Assembly: GCA_031276935.1 (NCBI GenBank) | Contig: JAISMD010000077.1 | Coordinates: 1-8,312, forward strand | Direction of reading: 5' to 3' | Source: Puniceicoccales bacterium | GTDB lineage: Bacteria > Verrucomicrobiota > Verrucomicrobiia > Opitutales > LL51 | Length of the DNA stretch: 8,312 nucleotides | Shown: positions 1 to 6,050 of the stretch, in pieces | Layout: every line of letters starts with the position of its first letter | How positions within the stretch are numbered: position 1 is the stretch's first letter | Made by a program: the position numbers and the translations under genes | Notes under the pieces: generated by a model | Told to the model about the DNA's origin: nothing | The model's database searches: none | What the model saw: only the letters and a program-made list of their open reading frames with translations

Positions 1-872
1 ATGATGGAAGCCCCCTTCGCTTCCTGTAAAAATGTGGGTGCCCAGTTGAAAAATCCCATGCGAATGATGTAGACAAAGAAATTCGCCATGCATACGGACC
101 AAAGTGCTTTATTGGGCAAAATATGTTTCATGAAAATTTCCCTATAAGTGACCTCCTTTTCCCTGCGAACGACTTCCCGAACCAGTCCTTCCTTCTCCTC
201 GATGGAGGGTAGACCTAGGGATTCCGGCGTATCCCGGAGGCGTTCGAATAGGATTCCCACGATCATTAAAGAAATCAGAGCCGGTACAATGAACACCGCA
301 CGCCAACCAAAATATTTCAGTAACCAGGACCCCCCTAATAAAATAGCCACACTACCCAATTGGTGGGAAGCATTGACAATTCCCCAATGGGTACCCAATT
401 CCTTCGGAGAATACCAGTGGGTCATCAAACGGGAAACGGGAGGCCATCCCATGGATTGGAAAGCACCGCTCAGAACATAAAGTATGGAAATAATCCAAAT
501 GGAGGGGGCAATGCCTCCTAAAAGGGTACAAAGGGTAGCCCCGATGAGTCCGATGGACATGAAGTGGCGCGCATTGGAACGATCACAGATGGCTCCGCTA
601 ATGAATTTTCCAATACCGTAAACCAGTGAAAATAACGTAAAAACCCAACCTAATTCCGATTTTGTATATCCAAATTCCTTGGCCATTTCCGGCATCGCTA
701 CGGTAAAATGCTGCCGTACAATGTAAAAAGTTGCGTAACCCAGCATTAGGGAATAGAGGATGCGCCTTCTCCAATAACGGTACTGGCGGTTGACGTACAC
801 CGTATGCATCGCCGACCGTGATCGTTGTTTATGTTTCTGCATTCTTTGTTCCCTCGTCGCCGTGTAACTCAT
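1..872 (-). CDS. Organophosphate:phosphate antiporter (GlpT/UhpT/UhpC family, MFS), C-terminus cut by window edge
   Basis: This is an inner-membrane major facilitator protein expected to take up a phosphorylated three-carbon or hexose compound in exchange for inorganic phosphate. 290 codons are visible and the frame is still open at base 1, so roughly the first two thirds of a 430-460 aa family member are present. The family hallmarks are clear: GYATFYIVRQHF (residues 45-56), GKFISGAICDRSN (88-100), the QSMGWPP motif (139-145), DTPESLGLP (214-222), and LPNKALW followed by VYIIRMG (252-273). Arg53 and Arg271 align with the two substrate-phosphate arginines of E. coli GlpT (Arg45, Arg269). The ATG at 872 is chosen because GGAGG lies 11 nt upstream and the ATG at 882 stops after four codons. 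The N-terminus carries a basic tail of about 30 residues before the first membrane segment. It diverges from trpS. Substrate (glycerol-3-phosphate, glucose-6-phosphate or other) cannot be assigned from this part. Confidence 0.93.
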   Translation of the reverse strand, partial: MSYTATREQRMQKHKQRSRSAMHTVYVNRQYRYWRRRILYSLMLGYATFYIVRQHFTVAMPEMAKEFGYTKSELGWVFTLFSLVYGIGKFISGAICDRSNARHFMSIGLIGATLCTLLGGIAPSIWIISILYVLSGAFQSMGWPPVSRLMTHWYSPKELGTHWGIVNASHQLGSVAILLGGSWLLKYFGWRAVFIVPALISLMIVGILFERLRDTPESLGLPSIEEKEGLVREVVRREKEVTYREIFMKHILPNKALWSVCMANFFVYIIRMGFFNWAPTFLQEAKGASI

Positions 873-910
873 GATACTTCCATCCTCCAACTATTCCTAA
901 AGCGTGCAAA

Positions 911-978
911 TTTTTTGCCCAAAAATTACCACCCAAACAACAGATTCCCCTTCCTTTTGGGAAAACTCGGGCAAAAAA
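911..978. repeat. Perfect 10-bp inverted repeat in the divergent antiporter/trpS intergenic region
   Basis: TTTTTTGCCC at 911-920 is exactly complementary to GGGCAAAAAA at 969-978, with 48 bp between. A second nested pair, CCCAAAA (918-924) and TTTTGGG (955-961), overlaps it, so the arms could form alternative structures. The position, 39-106 bp upstream of the antiporter start and about 110 bp upstream of the trpS start, would suit an operator or a looped regulator site. The repeat is seen; the regulatory role is inference. Confidence 0.5.
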
Positions 979-1087
979 GTTGACCGTTGAGTTTTTTAAC
1001 TTGACTTATAACTTTGTTCTTTCCCGGAAGCTTTTTTGGAAAAAAAGATTTGCCTCATTTGTTATAAAATTTTTCATAGATTTTCCA

Positions 1088-2089
1088 ATGGAAATTGGCA
1101 CAAAAAAAGTGGTTCTGACGGGGATGCAACCCACCGGCATATTGCAGTTGGGTAATTTTTTAGGTGCCGCCAATAATTGGAGAAAAATGCTGGATCGCTA
1201 CAACTGCTACTTCTTCATCCCCAATCAGCATGCCATTACGGTCCCACAAGTACCAGCGGATCTGCGGCGCGCGACCCTGAATGCCATTGCCCAGTACATC
1301 GCCTGCGGCCTCGATCCGGAACGCTGTACCATCTTTGTCCAATCCCATATCACCGGACATACGGAACTCGCTTGGATCCTCGGTTGTATTACCCCCATCG
1401 GCCAACTCTACCGCATGCACCAATTCAAAGAAAAGTCCGCTAAAAAGGAAAATATATATTCCGGATTGCTCTACTATCCCGTTCTCATGGCGGCGGATAT
1501 TCTCCTCTACAACGCCGATTACGTACCCACCGGTGAAGACCAGAGGCAGCATGTGGAACTTGCCCGCGATCTCGCCGAAAAATTTAACGCCACCTATTCC
1601 GAAACCTTCACCGTTCCCGCCCCGCTCATCGAGGAGACGGGTGCACGAATCATGTCGCTCAAATCTCCGGAACATAAAATGTCCAAATCCGACCCCGATG
1701 CCAATGCTACCATCTACATCCTCGACGAACCTAAAATTATCCAGAAAAAAATTGCCTCCGCGGTCACCGATTCGGGCGATAAAATCGCCGATGATCCGGA
1801 ACGGCCGGGGATTAGAAATCTACTGCACATCTATTGTGCGGCGGCGGGTATAGGTTTAGCCGAGGGCGAAGAAAAATTTGCCCATTACCAAGGTTATGCT
1901 CCCTTTAAAAGGGAACTCGCCGACATGCTCATTGCCCTACTGGAACCGGTCCGGGAGAAATATCGGGCGATCAAGGACGACAAAACCTATCTCCTATCCG
2001 TAGTTAGAAAGGGTGCGGAAACGGTACAACCCATCGCCCACAAATTGCTTTCGACGGCGTACCGAAAAGTTGGTTTTCTCGAGGGATAA
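1088..2089 (+). CDS. trpS: Tryptophan--tRNA ligase (TrpRS, class I)
   Basis: A cytoplasmic enzyme that activates tryptophan with ATP and charges tRNA-Trp. The 333-aa product matches the usual bacterial length of 325-350. The class I signature 1 region is QPTGILQLGNFLGA (residues 14-27), where LGN replaces HIGH as is normal for TrpRS. The second signature is KMSKS (197-201). Between them lie NQHAIT (46-51; many TrpRS have DLHAIT), the tryptophan-site stretch PVLMAADILLYNAD (131-144), and GEDQRQHVELARDLAEKFN (149-167). The ATG at 1088 is chosen because homologous sequence begins right after it; the open frame continues upstream to a TTG at 980, but that extension is AT-rich, Phe/Lys-laden and unlike TrpRS. 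No Shine-Dalgarno is seen before 1088. TATAAA at 1063-1068 or TATAAC at 1007-1012 could be -10 boxes, without a well-spaced -35. No T-box or leader-peptide attenuator is visible. The gene appears intact. Confidence 0.97.
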   Translation: MEIGTKKVVLTGMQPTGILQLGNFLGAANNWRKMLDRYNCYFFIPNQHAITVPQVPADLRRATLNAIAQYIACGLDPERCTIFVQSHITGHTELAWILGCITPIGQLYRMHQFKEKSAKKENIYSGLLYYPVLMAADILLYNADYVPTGEDQRQHVELARDLAEKFNATYSETFTVPAPLIEETGARIMSLKSPEHKMSKSDPDANATIYILDEPKIIQKKIASAVTDSGDKIADDPERPGIRNLLHIYCAAAGIGLAEGEEKFAHYQGYAPFKRELADMLIALLEPVREKYRAIKDDKTYLLSVVRKGAETVQPIAHKLLSTAYRKVGFLEG

Positions 2090-2091
2090 AA

Positions 2092-2125
2092 CGATTCCGA
2101 AACCCATCCGGTTCCGGTTTCATCG
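2092..2125 (+). terminator. Hairpin after trpS (weak terminator or processing structure)
   Basis: Three nt after the trpS stop, GAAACC (2099-2104) pairs with GGTTTC (2116-2121) across an 11-nt loop, and an outer CGAT (2092-2095) can pair with ATCG (2122-2125) across a 3-nt bulge. No U-run follows, so intrinsic termination is doubtful. It may instead stabilise the trpS 3' end or separate it from the tRNA. Confidence 0.3.
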
Positions 2126-2138
2126 CTGCGATTTGATC

Positions 2139-2168
2139 TTGCATTTCTCCATTTTCTCCTTCTATTTG
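2139..2168 (+). promoter_or_regulatory. Possible tRNA-Gln promoter
   Basis: TTGCAT (2139-2144) and TATTTG (2163-2168) are separated by 18 bp, and the second box ends 9 nt before the first tRNA base, the short leader typical of tRNA genes. The -10 box is a poor match, so this is only a candidate; transcription from the trpS side is the alternative. Confidence 0.22.
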
Positions 2169-2177
2169 CTGCGGATT

Positions 2178-2251
2178 TGCTTGATGGTGTAATGGTAGCA
2201 CAACTGATTTTGGTTCAGTTTGTCTAGGTTCGAGTCCTGGTCAAGCAGCCA
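2178..2251 (+). tRNA. tRNA-Gln, anticodon UUG, CCA encoded
   Basis: A full cloverleaf can be drawn over 74 nt. The acceptor stem TGCTTGA (2178-2184) pairs with TCAAGCA (2241-2247), followed by discriminator G and the encoded CCA (2249-2251). The D arm is GTGT/GCAC (2187-2190, 2198-2201) with a GG-containing loop. The anticodon stem ACTGA/TCAGT (2203-2207, 2215-2219) closes a 7-nt loop with T33 and anticodon TTG at 2210-2212, which reads CAA glutamine codons (and CAG by wobble). The T arm CTAGG/CCTGG (2224-2228, 2236-2240) closes the loop TTCGAGT. The variable region is 4 nt. All stems pair, with one G-T each in the D and T stems, so it should be functional. It sits between trpS and lolD on the same strand, and lolD starts 22 nt after its 3' end. 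Confidence 0.97.
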
Positions 2252-2273
2252 TCGGTCGAATTCAAGGAGAGAA

Positions 2274-2966
2274 ATGTCCACCACCATTCCCATCATTTCT
2301 TTGGAACATATTTCCAAGCAATTTCCCCTACCCGATGGTCGAAGTATATCCGTTTTGGAGGACATTTCCCTAGGCATTTTCCCCCAACAAACACTCAGTA
2401 TCAGTGGCGAATCCGGTTCGGGGAAATCCACTTTGCTCCACATCATCGGTGGTTTGGATCGAGCGACTACCGGTTCCCTCCTTTGGAAGGGAAGCGATGT
2501 TTCCAAACGCTCCATGGATCAACTCGCTAGCCTGCGGCAAAATTTTTTGGGATTTATTTTCCAAGGTTTTCACCTAATCCCGGAGCTGACGGTTATGGAA
2601 AACATTCTCCTTCCCGTCCGCATCGCGAAAAGAAATCTGGCCTTCCATAGGGAACGAGCCCAATTCCTACTCCTCCGATTGGGAATTCCTAATCTAAGCG
2701 ATCGAATCCCTAACCTACTTTCCGGAGGGGAATGCCAGCGCGTCGCCATTGCCCGGGCCCTAATTTTGAACCCGGAACTCGTTATCGCCGACGAACCAAC
2801 GGGGAATCTGGATGAAAGGAACGCTGGGATGGTAATCGAACTCCTCCTGGAACTTTGTAGGGAAAATCGATCCTCATTGCTCCTCGTAACCCATAATCCC
2901 GCATTCGCAAAGAAAATGCAATGGAATTACCGCCTGGGCGATAAACGACTCCAATCCCTAGGCTAA
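2274..2966 (+). CDS. lolD: ABC transporter ATP-binding protein, LolD/MacB-type (lipoprotein release or antimicrobial-export class)
   Basis: A cytoplasmic nucleotide-binding subunit that would power an inner-membrane LolC/E- or MacB-type permease; LolCDE extracts lipoproteins from the inner membrane for the outer membrane. The 230-aa product has the family's length. Motifs from the ATG at 2274: Walker A GESGSGKST (45-53), Q-loop Gln97 in FIFQGFHL, signature LSGGECQRVAIARA (149-162), Walker B LVIADE (169-174), D-loop GNLD (177-180), and switch His207 in LLVTHN. The signature is followed by E-C-Q where most relatives have E-Q-Q. GGLDRATTG and ADEPTGNLD are typical of the LolD/FtsE/MacB clade. 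The ATG at 2274 is preferred because AAGGAG (2264-2269) precedes it by 4 nt; an in-frame TTG at 2220 lies inside the tRNA. No permease gene is adjacent, so the lolD label is by sequence class only; MacB-like use cannot be excluded. Confidence 0.88.
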   Translation: MSTTIPIISLEHISKQFPLPDGRSISVLEDISLGIFPQQTLSISGESGSGKSTLLHIIGGLDRATTGSLLWKGSDVSKRSMDQLASLRQNFLGFIFQGFHLIPELTVMENILLPVRIAKRNLAFHRERAQFLLLRLGIPNLSDRIPNLLSGGECQRVAIARALILNPELVIADEPTGNLDERNAGMVIELLLELCRENRSSLLLVTHNPAFAKKMQWNYRLGDKRLQSLG

Positions 2967-2981
2967 ATTCGGATCAAGGCA

Positions 2982-4124
2982 TTAGATTCCCAATGCGGTA
3001 CAGATGAGTGCAAAAATGGCATCCGCAATGATAATCCAAGTAATCCCCTGAACCACGGCCGAGGTGGTCGCATCCCCCACCGCCGCCGCATTACGTCCAC
3101 AGCAAATCCCTTTGAAACAACCAATGGTGGCTACAATGATACCAAAGCAGAAACTTTTAACCAATCCTATGACCACATCCGATATTTCAACCGCCTGTTT
3201 TGTTTCGTGGATGTATTGGGTCATGCTGCAATCCATCAGCGGTAGGGCGGAAAACATTCCCCCTGCTATGCCCAGTAAATCCGAAAAAACACAGAGCAAA
3301 GGCATCATCAGCGCCAAAGCAACGACGCGTGGTAGCACGAGATAATCGATTTGATCGATGGCAAAGGTTCGGAGGGCATCGAGTTCCTCATTGGCCTGCA
3401 TGCTCCCGATGGATGCCGCAAAGGCAGCTCCCGTCCGTCCAGCCATGATAACTGCCGTCATCAAACAACCCATTTCCCGGGTCATCACCAGTCCGACTAA
3501 ATCCGCGACGTAAATACTCGCCCCCAAACGTTCCAGTTGAATCACACTCACAAAGGCCATGATGAGACCAACAAGAATGCTAATCAACGCAACGATTGGG
3601 AAAGCTTCCATGCCGGTCTGATAAAGAAAAGGGAGGAGATTGGTCCGAAAATCCCTCGGCCACTGCTTCATTAAACGTCCCAAAGCCATGGCGGTGGAAC
3701 GTAAAAATGCCAGGCCATCCAATAGATGGGCATGGGATTCCATCGCCCTCTCCCCTATGCGGTAAATCCAATTACGTTGGGATGTTACCCTGGGCGGACG
3801 TGGTTCCGGAGTCTGGGATAGGCGAAATATTCTTTCCACGCCCTCGGGAACATTCTGAAGTACCAAAGGGAAACGATTTTTTTCAGCCCAATGGCGAAGA
3901 TTATGGAGAAAAATGAGGAAAGGAGAAGTAATTTTTAGGAGATGGGTGGCATCCAAAGTAATACGCTTGATTTTTCCATTGAAAGCGAATGGATCAAATT
4001 CCGGAATAGAACCGGAAGTGGGCCATTCACCCTTACATTCAACGTGGAGCGTACCCAGGTCAAAGGTTACGGAAAGACGGGAATTTTGAACGATGTTTTC
4101 CATAGGAAAGGAGATCTCTCCCAT
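2982..4124 (-). CDS. mlaE: MlaE-family phospholipid ABC transporter permease with N-terminal STAS-like domain
   Basis: An inner-membrane permease of the MlaFEDB/Tgd1/YrbE family, which moves phospholipids between the inner membrane and an MCE-domain (MlaD) partner to keep outer-membrane lipid asymmetry. The 380-aa chain is longer than the ~260-aa E. coli MlaE because residues ~15-105 form a soluble STAS-like (MlaB-type) domain, a known arrangement in other phyla. The permease part (~140-380) has the hallmark GRTGAAFAASIGSM (229-242) with NEELDALR after it, and GCFKGICCGRNAAAVG (335-350) with ATTSAVV. Hydrophobic spans lie near 174-196, 268-292, 317-338 and 357-378. Two starts are possible: 4124 has no SD, while an in-frame ATG at 4103 has GGGAGAG but 12 nt away. 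MlaF and MlaD are not in the window; the convergent neighbour is a LolD-type ATPase, not MlaF. The terminator at 4212-4236 suggests mlaE has its own promoter. Confidence 0.92.
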   Translation of the reverse strand: MGEISFPMENIVQNSRLSVTFDLGTLHVECKGEWPTSGSIPEFDPFAFNGKIKRITLDATHLLKITSPFLIFLHNLRHWAEKNRFPLVLQNVPEGVERIFRLSQTPEPRPPRVTSQRNWIYRIGERAMESHAHLLDGLAFLRSTAMALGRLMKQWPRDFRTNLLPFLYQTGMEAFPIVALISILVGLIMAFVSVIQLERLGASIYVADLVGLVMTREMGCLMTAVIMAGRTGAAFAASIGSMQANEELDALRTFAIDQIDYLVLPRVVALALMMPLLCVFSDLLGIAGGMFSALPLMDCSMTQYIHETKQAVEISDVVIGLVKSFCFGIIVATIGCFKGICCGRNAAAVGDATTSAVVQGITWIIIADAIFALICTALGI

Positions 4125-4211
4125 GCTAGAAATCGGAAAAAAATGGCAATAGCATCCTGCAATTTTGTCCTCTCCCCTAGGGAATTTTTCAATTTACTTC
4201 GGCAAAATCTT

Positions 4212-4236
4212 AAAAAAATAGGGAAATTCTCTCCCC
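4212..4236 (-). terminator. Rho-independent terminator (minus strand)
   Basis: Read on the minus strand, GGGAGA pairs with TTTCCC (six pairs, one G-U) around a 3-nt loop, and after TA comes a run of seven T. It lies 76 nt after the stop of the small minus-strand ORF (4312) and about 90-110 bp upstream of the mlaE start, so it would end transcription of the former before the latter. This separates the two genes into different transcription units. Confidence 0.6.
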
Positions 4237-4311
4237 AATGCCCAAATTTCTGTTTTTCAGCATGTGTTTTGGGAACGGGGTTGAATCCATCAAATTTGAC
4301 GGACAAATAAA

Positions 4312-4557
4312 TTATTCCGGTAATCCACTCAGATTGGTCAATCGCTTTGCGGCGGCATTGGCATCGATGGTCACGGATTGGGATAAATCGTTGACATTAA
4401 AGAGGTCGCGTTTCTCTCGAGTTGATTCCAAGGGACTTTTTTCCATCTCCCGCTTCAACGGTGGTAAACCAATGCCCTTGACCTCCTGCGCCCGGACATC
4501 CACGGAGGAAGTCCCATTCGCACTACTGCTATTACTCATTATTTCTGCCATGGCCAT
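4312..4557 (-). CDS. Small Ser-rich hypothetical protein (81 aa)
   Basis: Not recognised. The product has a Ser/Ala/Asn-rich N-terminus (residues 7-18), a charged middle (KREMEKSPLESTREKRD, 35-51) and a C-terminal segment DLSQSVTIDANAAAKRLTNL (57-76) that could form an amphipathic helix. There is no signal peptide or membrane span, so it would be cytoplasmic if made. Support for it being real: it fills the gap, it is followed by a terminator on its own strand, and it ends an AT-rich divergent intergenic region shared with the exported-protein gene. Against: no Shine-Dalgarno is seen at the ATGs at 4557, 4551 or 4539, and a long plus-strand frame lies opposite. The start at 4539 (MSNSSS) is a reasonable alternative because a TATAAT-like box sits directly before 4557. 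Confidence 0.5.
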   Translation of the reverse strand: MAMAEIMSNSSSANGTSSVDVRAQEVKGIGLPPLKREMEKSPLESTREKRDLFNVNDLSQSVTIDANAAAKRLTNLSGLPE

Positions 4558-4587
4558 AAATTATATTTTTTTTGCTTGTTGTAAAGA

Positions 4588-4593
4588 TATAAT
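4588..4593 (+). promoter_or_regulatory. Candidate -10 box for the exported-protein gene
   Basis: A perfect TATAAT lies 19 nt before the ATG at 4613, within a 55-bp gap that is about four-fifths A+T and is shared with the divergent small ORF. The -35 position at 17-bp spacing is only a T-rich stretch. If used, the 5' leader would be about 13 nt, which fits the lack of a Shine-Dalgarno sequence. Confidence 0.35.
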
Positions 4594-4612
4594 TTCATAT
4601 ATTTTTGACGCA

Positions 4613-5380
4613 ATGAAGCATTCTCGAAAAATTTTATTAGGGACCATTTTGGGTCTAGGAAGTTTACTATTCGCCGGTCTTATTTCGGCAGGACAAAGCG
4701 ATGTTCCCCTTTCGCCGGATGAAAAAATCGCCGATCAGGAAATGTCCAATGAACTGGAATCAACCTTCAAGCCCGCCAAGCAACAGCTGATGGATGAACT
4801 GCTCCACACAAAAATTAGGAGCGATTCCCCCAATAGTGAAAAATTTCGTTCGGAGGTCCAAATCGAATGTAACCAGGTGAAATTTGATACGAGTCGCCTA
4901 TTGGTTTCGATGAAAAAATGGGGACAGATCAAAATACTTCTACAGGCCAATGGTTATAACAAAAATATAAAATGGGCTGAAAATTGTGAAATTAAGCTCT
5001 ACATCGGCTTCGACGGTTGTTCTCCGGACGGGAAAATGCTTCTCTTCAAGACTTCCTGCACCTGTGCCATGTTACCCGCGGGGGAAGAACAAGCGGTCCT
5101 CTTTTTCCTTCCCGGCGACGTTCGTAAGCGCTATAAATTGGCTCGCGTCCCGGATTATTGTGCCATTCGCTTCTCCGTGGACGGAGTTAGTCAACCGATC
5201 ATTATTATCAATAAAGATGGGAAAAACACTTACCTGGACAACGCCCATGGCCTTCATCGGGAAACTAAAAAACGTTCCCACGTAAGGGATAGAATCATGC
5301 GTAACGTGGACCAACTCCCGATTTACGCCGACATTAGTGTCCCGGATCACCCCACGCTTCTCCTCGAAGTCGATGCCTAA
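4613..5380 (+). CDS. Exported hypothetical protein with six cysteines (255 aa)
   Basis: No family is confidently recognised. The N-terminus is a clear Sec signal peptide: MKHSRK, then a hydrophobic stretch to about residue 24, with likely cleavage after ISA (residue 26). The mature part starts with an acidic, Glu/Gln-rich helical region (35-80) and continues as an apparent beta-rich domain (82-200) that includes CEIKLYIGFDGCSPDGK (125-141), FKTSCTCAML (145-154) and FFLPGDVRKRYKL (164-176). Cysteines at 86, 125, 136, 149, 151 and 183 are even in number and suit disulfides in the periplasm. The last 55 residues are polar and basic. The PGDVRKRYKL region resembles, from memory, exported proteins of Verrucomicrobia, but this needs a profile search. 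The start at 4613 is chosen for the signal peptide; the in-frame extension back to 4238 is rejected as it crosses the AT-rich promoter gap. It is convergent with the phage-like module. Confidence 0.82.
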   Translation: MKHSRKILLGTILGLGSLLFAGLISAGQSDVPLSPDEKIADQEMSNELESTFKPAKQQLMDELLHTKIRSDSPNSEKFRSEVQIECNQVKFDTSRLLVSMKKWGQIKILLQANGYNKNIKWAENCEIKLYIGFDGCSPDGKMLLFKTSCTCAMLPAGEEQAVLFFLPGDVRKRYKLARVPDYCAIRFSVDGVSQPIIIINKDGKNTYLDNAHGLHRETKKRSHVRDRIMRNVDQLPIYADISVPDHPTLLLEVDA

Positions 5381-5393
5381 TGGAATCCCGTAA

Positions 5394-5428
5394 TTCCCAA
5401 AATATTTTCCCCTTGGAACTCTTTTTTT
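5394..5428 (+). terminator. Possible terminator after the exported-protein gene
   Basis: TTCC-C-AA (5394-5400) can pair with TTGGAA (5413-5418) with one bulged C and a 12-nt loop, followed by CTC and a run of seven T (5422-5428). The stem is short and AT-rich in part, so it is weak, but it lies 13 nt after the stop codon and in the only gap before the convergent gene at 5443. Confidence 0.35.
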
Positions 5429-5442
5429 CTGCGAGATTTCGT

Positions 5443-6036
5443 TTAATTATTGCTATAAAACGTCGTCCCTAGGGAAAATTCGTTGAGTTCGATTTCGTTT
5501 TCATTCCAAATTTGATCGTTATAGTTGAGGTAAACGGTGACGTCTCTCCCGAGAAAATCGACGGTCTGGGTTTTGCAACCATTGCGTTGACCACTATTTC
5601 CCACGCTGCGGTAAAAAGAAACGAGAAAATTACTGCCCTCCAGGGTTTCGACCTTGGCGTAAAGTACACAATCAAAATTCACCGCATATAAACCATTGCT
5701 TTGGTGATAGATGGTGGAAAGATCGACATTGCTCTCCGACTGTATGCCGCTCGCAGAATGGAAAATCGCACCCTGAAAACTCGGAACATTGCGTAAACGC
5801 ATCCGCGGTACCGTACCGTACATCCCTCCGAGGGGAAGATTTCCCATAACTTCCAGCGAACCACTAAAGATCAGTTTGTAGTGGATCGTCACCGATTCCA
5901 GTAACCAATAGATGCGGCAAAGTTCCTCCGCGGATAAATCGCTGATCACAAAATTATCCGATGAAGATTCCAAGGGTACGAAAAATGGTGTCCCGTAGGG
6001 TGTCACACGACAGAGAAAAGGTGTGTAGGTAGACAT
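5443..6036 (-). CDS. Hypothetical protein of phage-tail-like module (197 aa)
   Basis: Function unknown. It is the last gene of the minus-strand block, 14 bp after the hub-like gene, and starts at an ATG with AGGA eight nt upstream (reads CAGGAAAAAAAAT before ATG), so co-transcription and efficient initiation are likely. The product lacks a signal peptide or membrane span and looks like an all-beta structural protein: residues 1-35 (PFLCRVTPYGTPFFVPLESSSDN), a possible helix DLSAEELCRIYWLLESV (33-49), then alternating hydrophobic strands to the end, with many Gly, Asn and Tyr. Given its position after a tail hub, a tail or baseplate accessory component is a fair guess, but nothing in the sequence proves it. 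It converges on the exported-protein gene, with 62 bp between the stops. Confidence 0.8.
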   Translation of the reverse strand: MSTYTPFLCRVTPYGTPFFVPLESSSDNFVISDLSAEELCRIYWLLESVTIHYKLIFSGSLEVMGNLPLGGMYGTVPRMRLRNVPSFQGAIFHSASGIQSESNVDLSTIYHQSNGLYAVNFDCVLYAKVETLEGSNFLVSFYRSVGNSGQRNGCKTQTVDFLGRDVTVYLNYNDQIWNENEIELNEFSLGTTFYSNN

Positions 6037-6050
6037 ATTTTTTTTCCTGT

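Noticed and set aside
148..480. 110-aa plus-strand frame opposite the antiporter gene
   Set aside because: It is a shadow: the minus strand here encodes clear GlpT-family motifs.
980..1087. In-frame upstream extension of trpS from a TTG at 980 (36 extra residues)
   Set aside because: The extension is AT-rich, Phe/Lys-heavy, unlike TrpRS N-termini, and covers the likely promoter region; TrpRS homology begins right at the ATG at 1088.
2178..2251. tRNA-Gln as attachment site for the phage-like module
   Set aside because: The module begins 3 kb away with four cellular genes between, and no repeat of the tRNA 3' end was seen near 5381-5442.
2220..2273. Upstream start for the ABC ATPase inside the tRNA gene
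   Set aside because: It would read through the tRNA T arm and acceptor stem; the ATG at 2274 has a strong Shine-Dalgarno sequence and matches family length.
2967..2996. Bidirectional terminator between lolD and mlaE (GCATT/AATGC stem at 2979-2983 and 2992-2996)
   Set aside because: A five-base stem with no T-run on either strand, partly inside the mlaE coding end; too weak to call.
4067..4306. 79-aa minus-strand frame between the small ORF and mlaE
   Set aside because: It runs through the intrinsic terminator at 4212-4236 and overlaps the mlaE start in another frame; no ribosome-binding site is seen.
4238..4612. 125-residue N-terminal extension of the exported protein, starting at 4238
   Set aside because: It crosses the AT-rich promoter gap, would bury a clear signal peptide, and lies opposite a better small minus-strand ORF.
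211..5473. Five CCTAGG sites, each within CCCTAGG or CCTAGGG, scattered over the window (near 211, 2370, 2956, 4178, 5467)
   Set aside because: Only about two are expected by chance, but several fall inside coding sequence with no common position or spacing, so this is likely codon and composition bias rather than a functional site.
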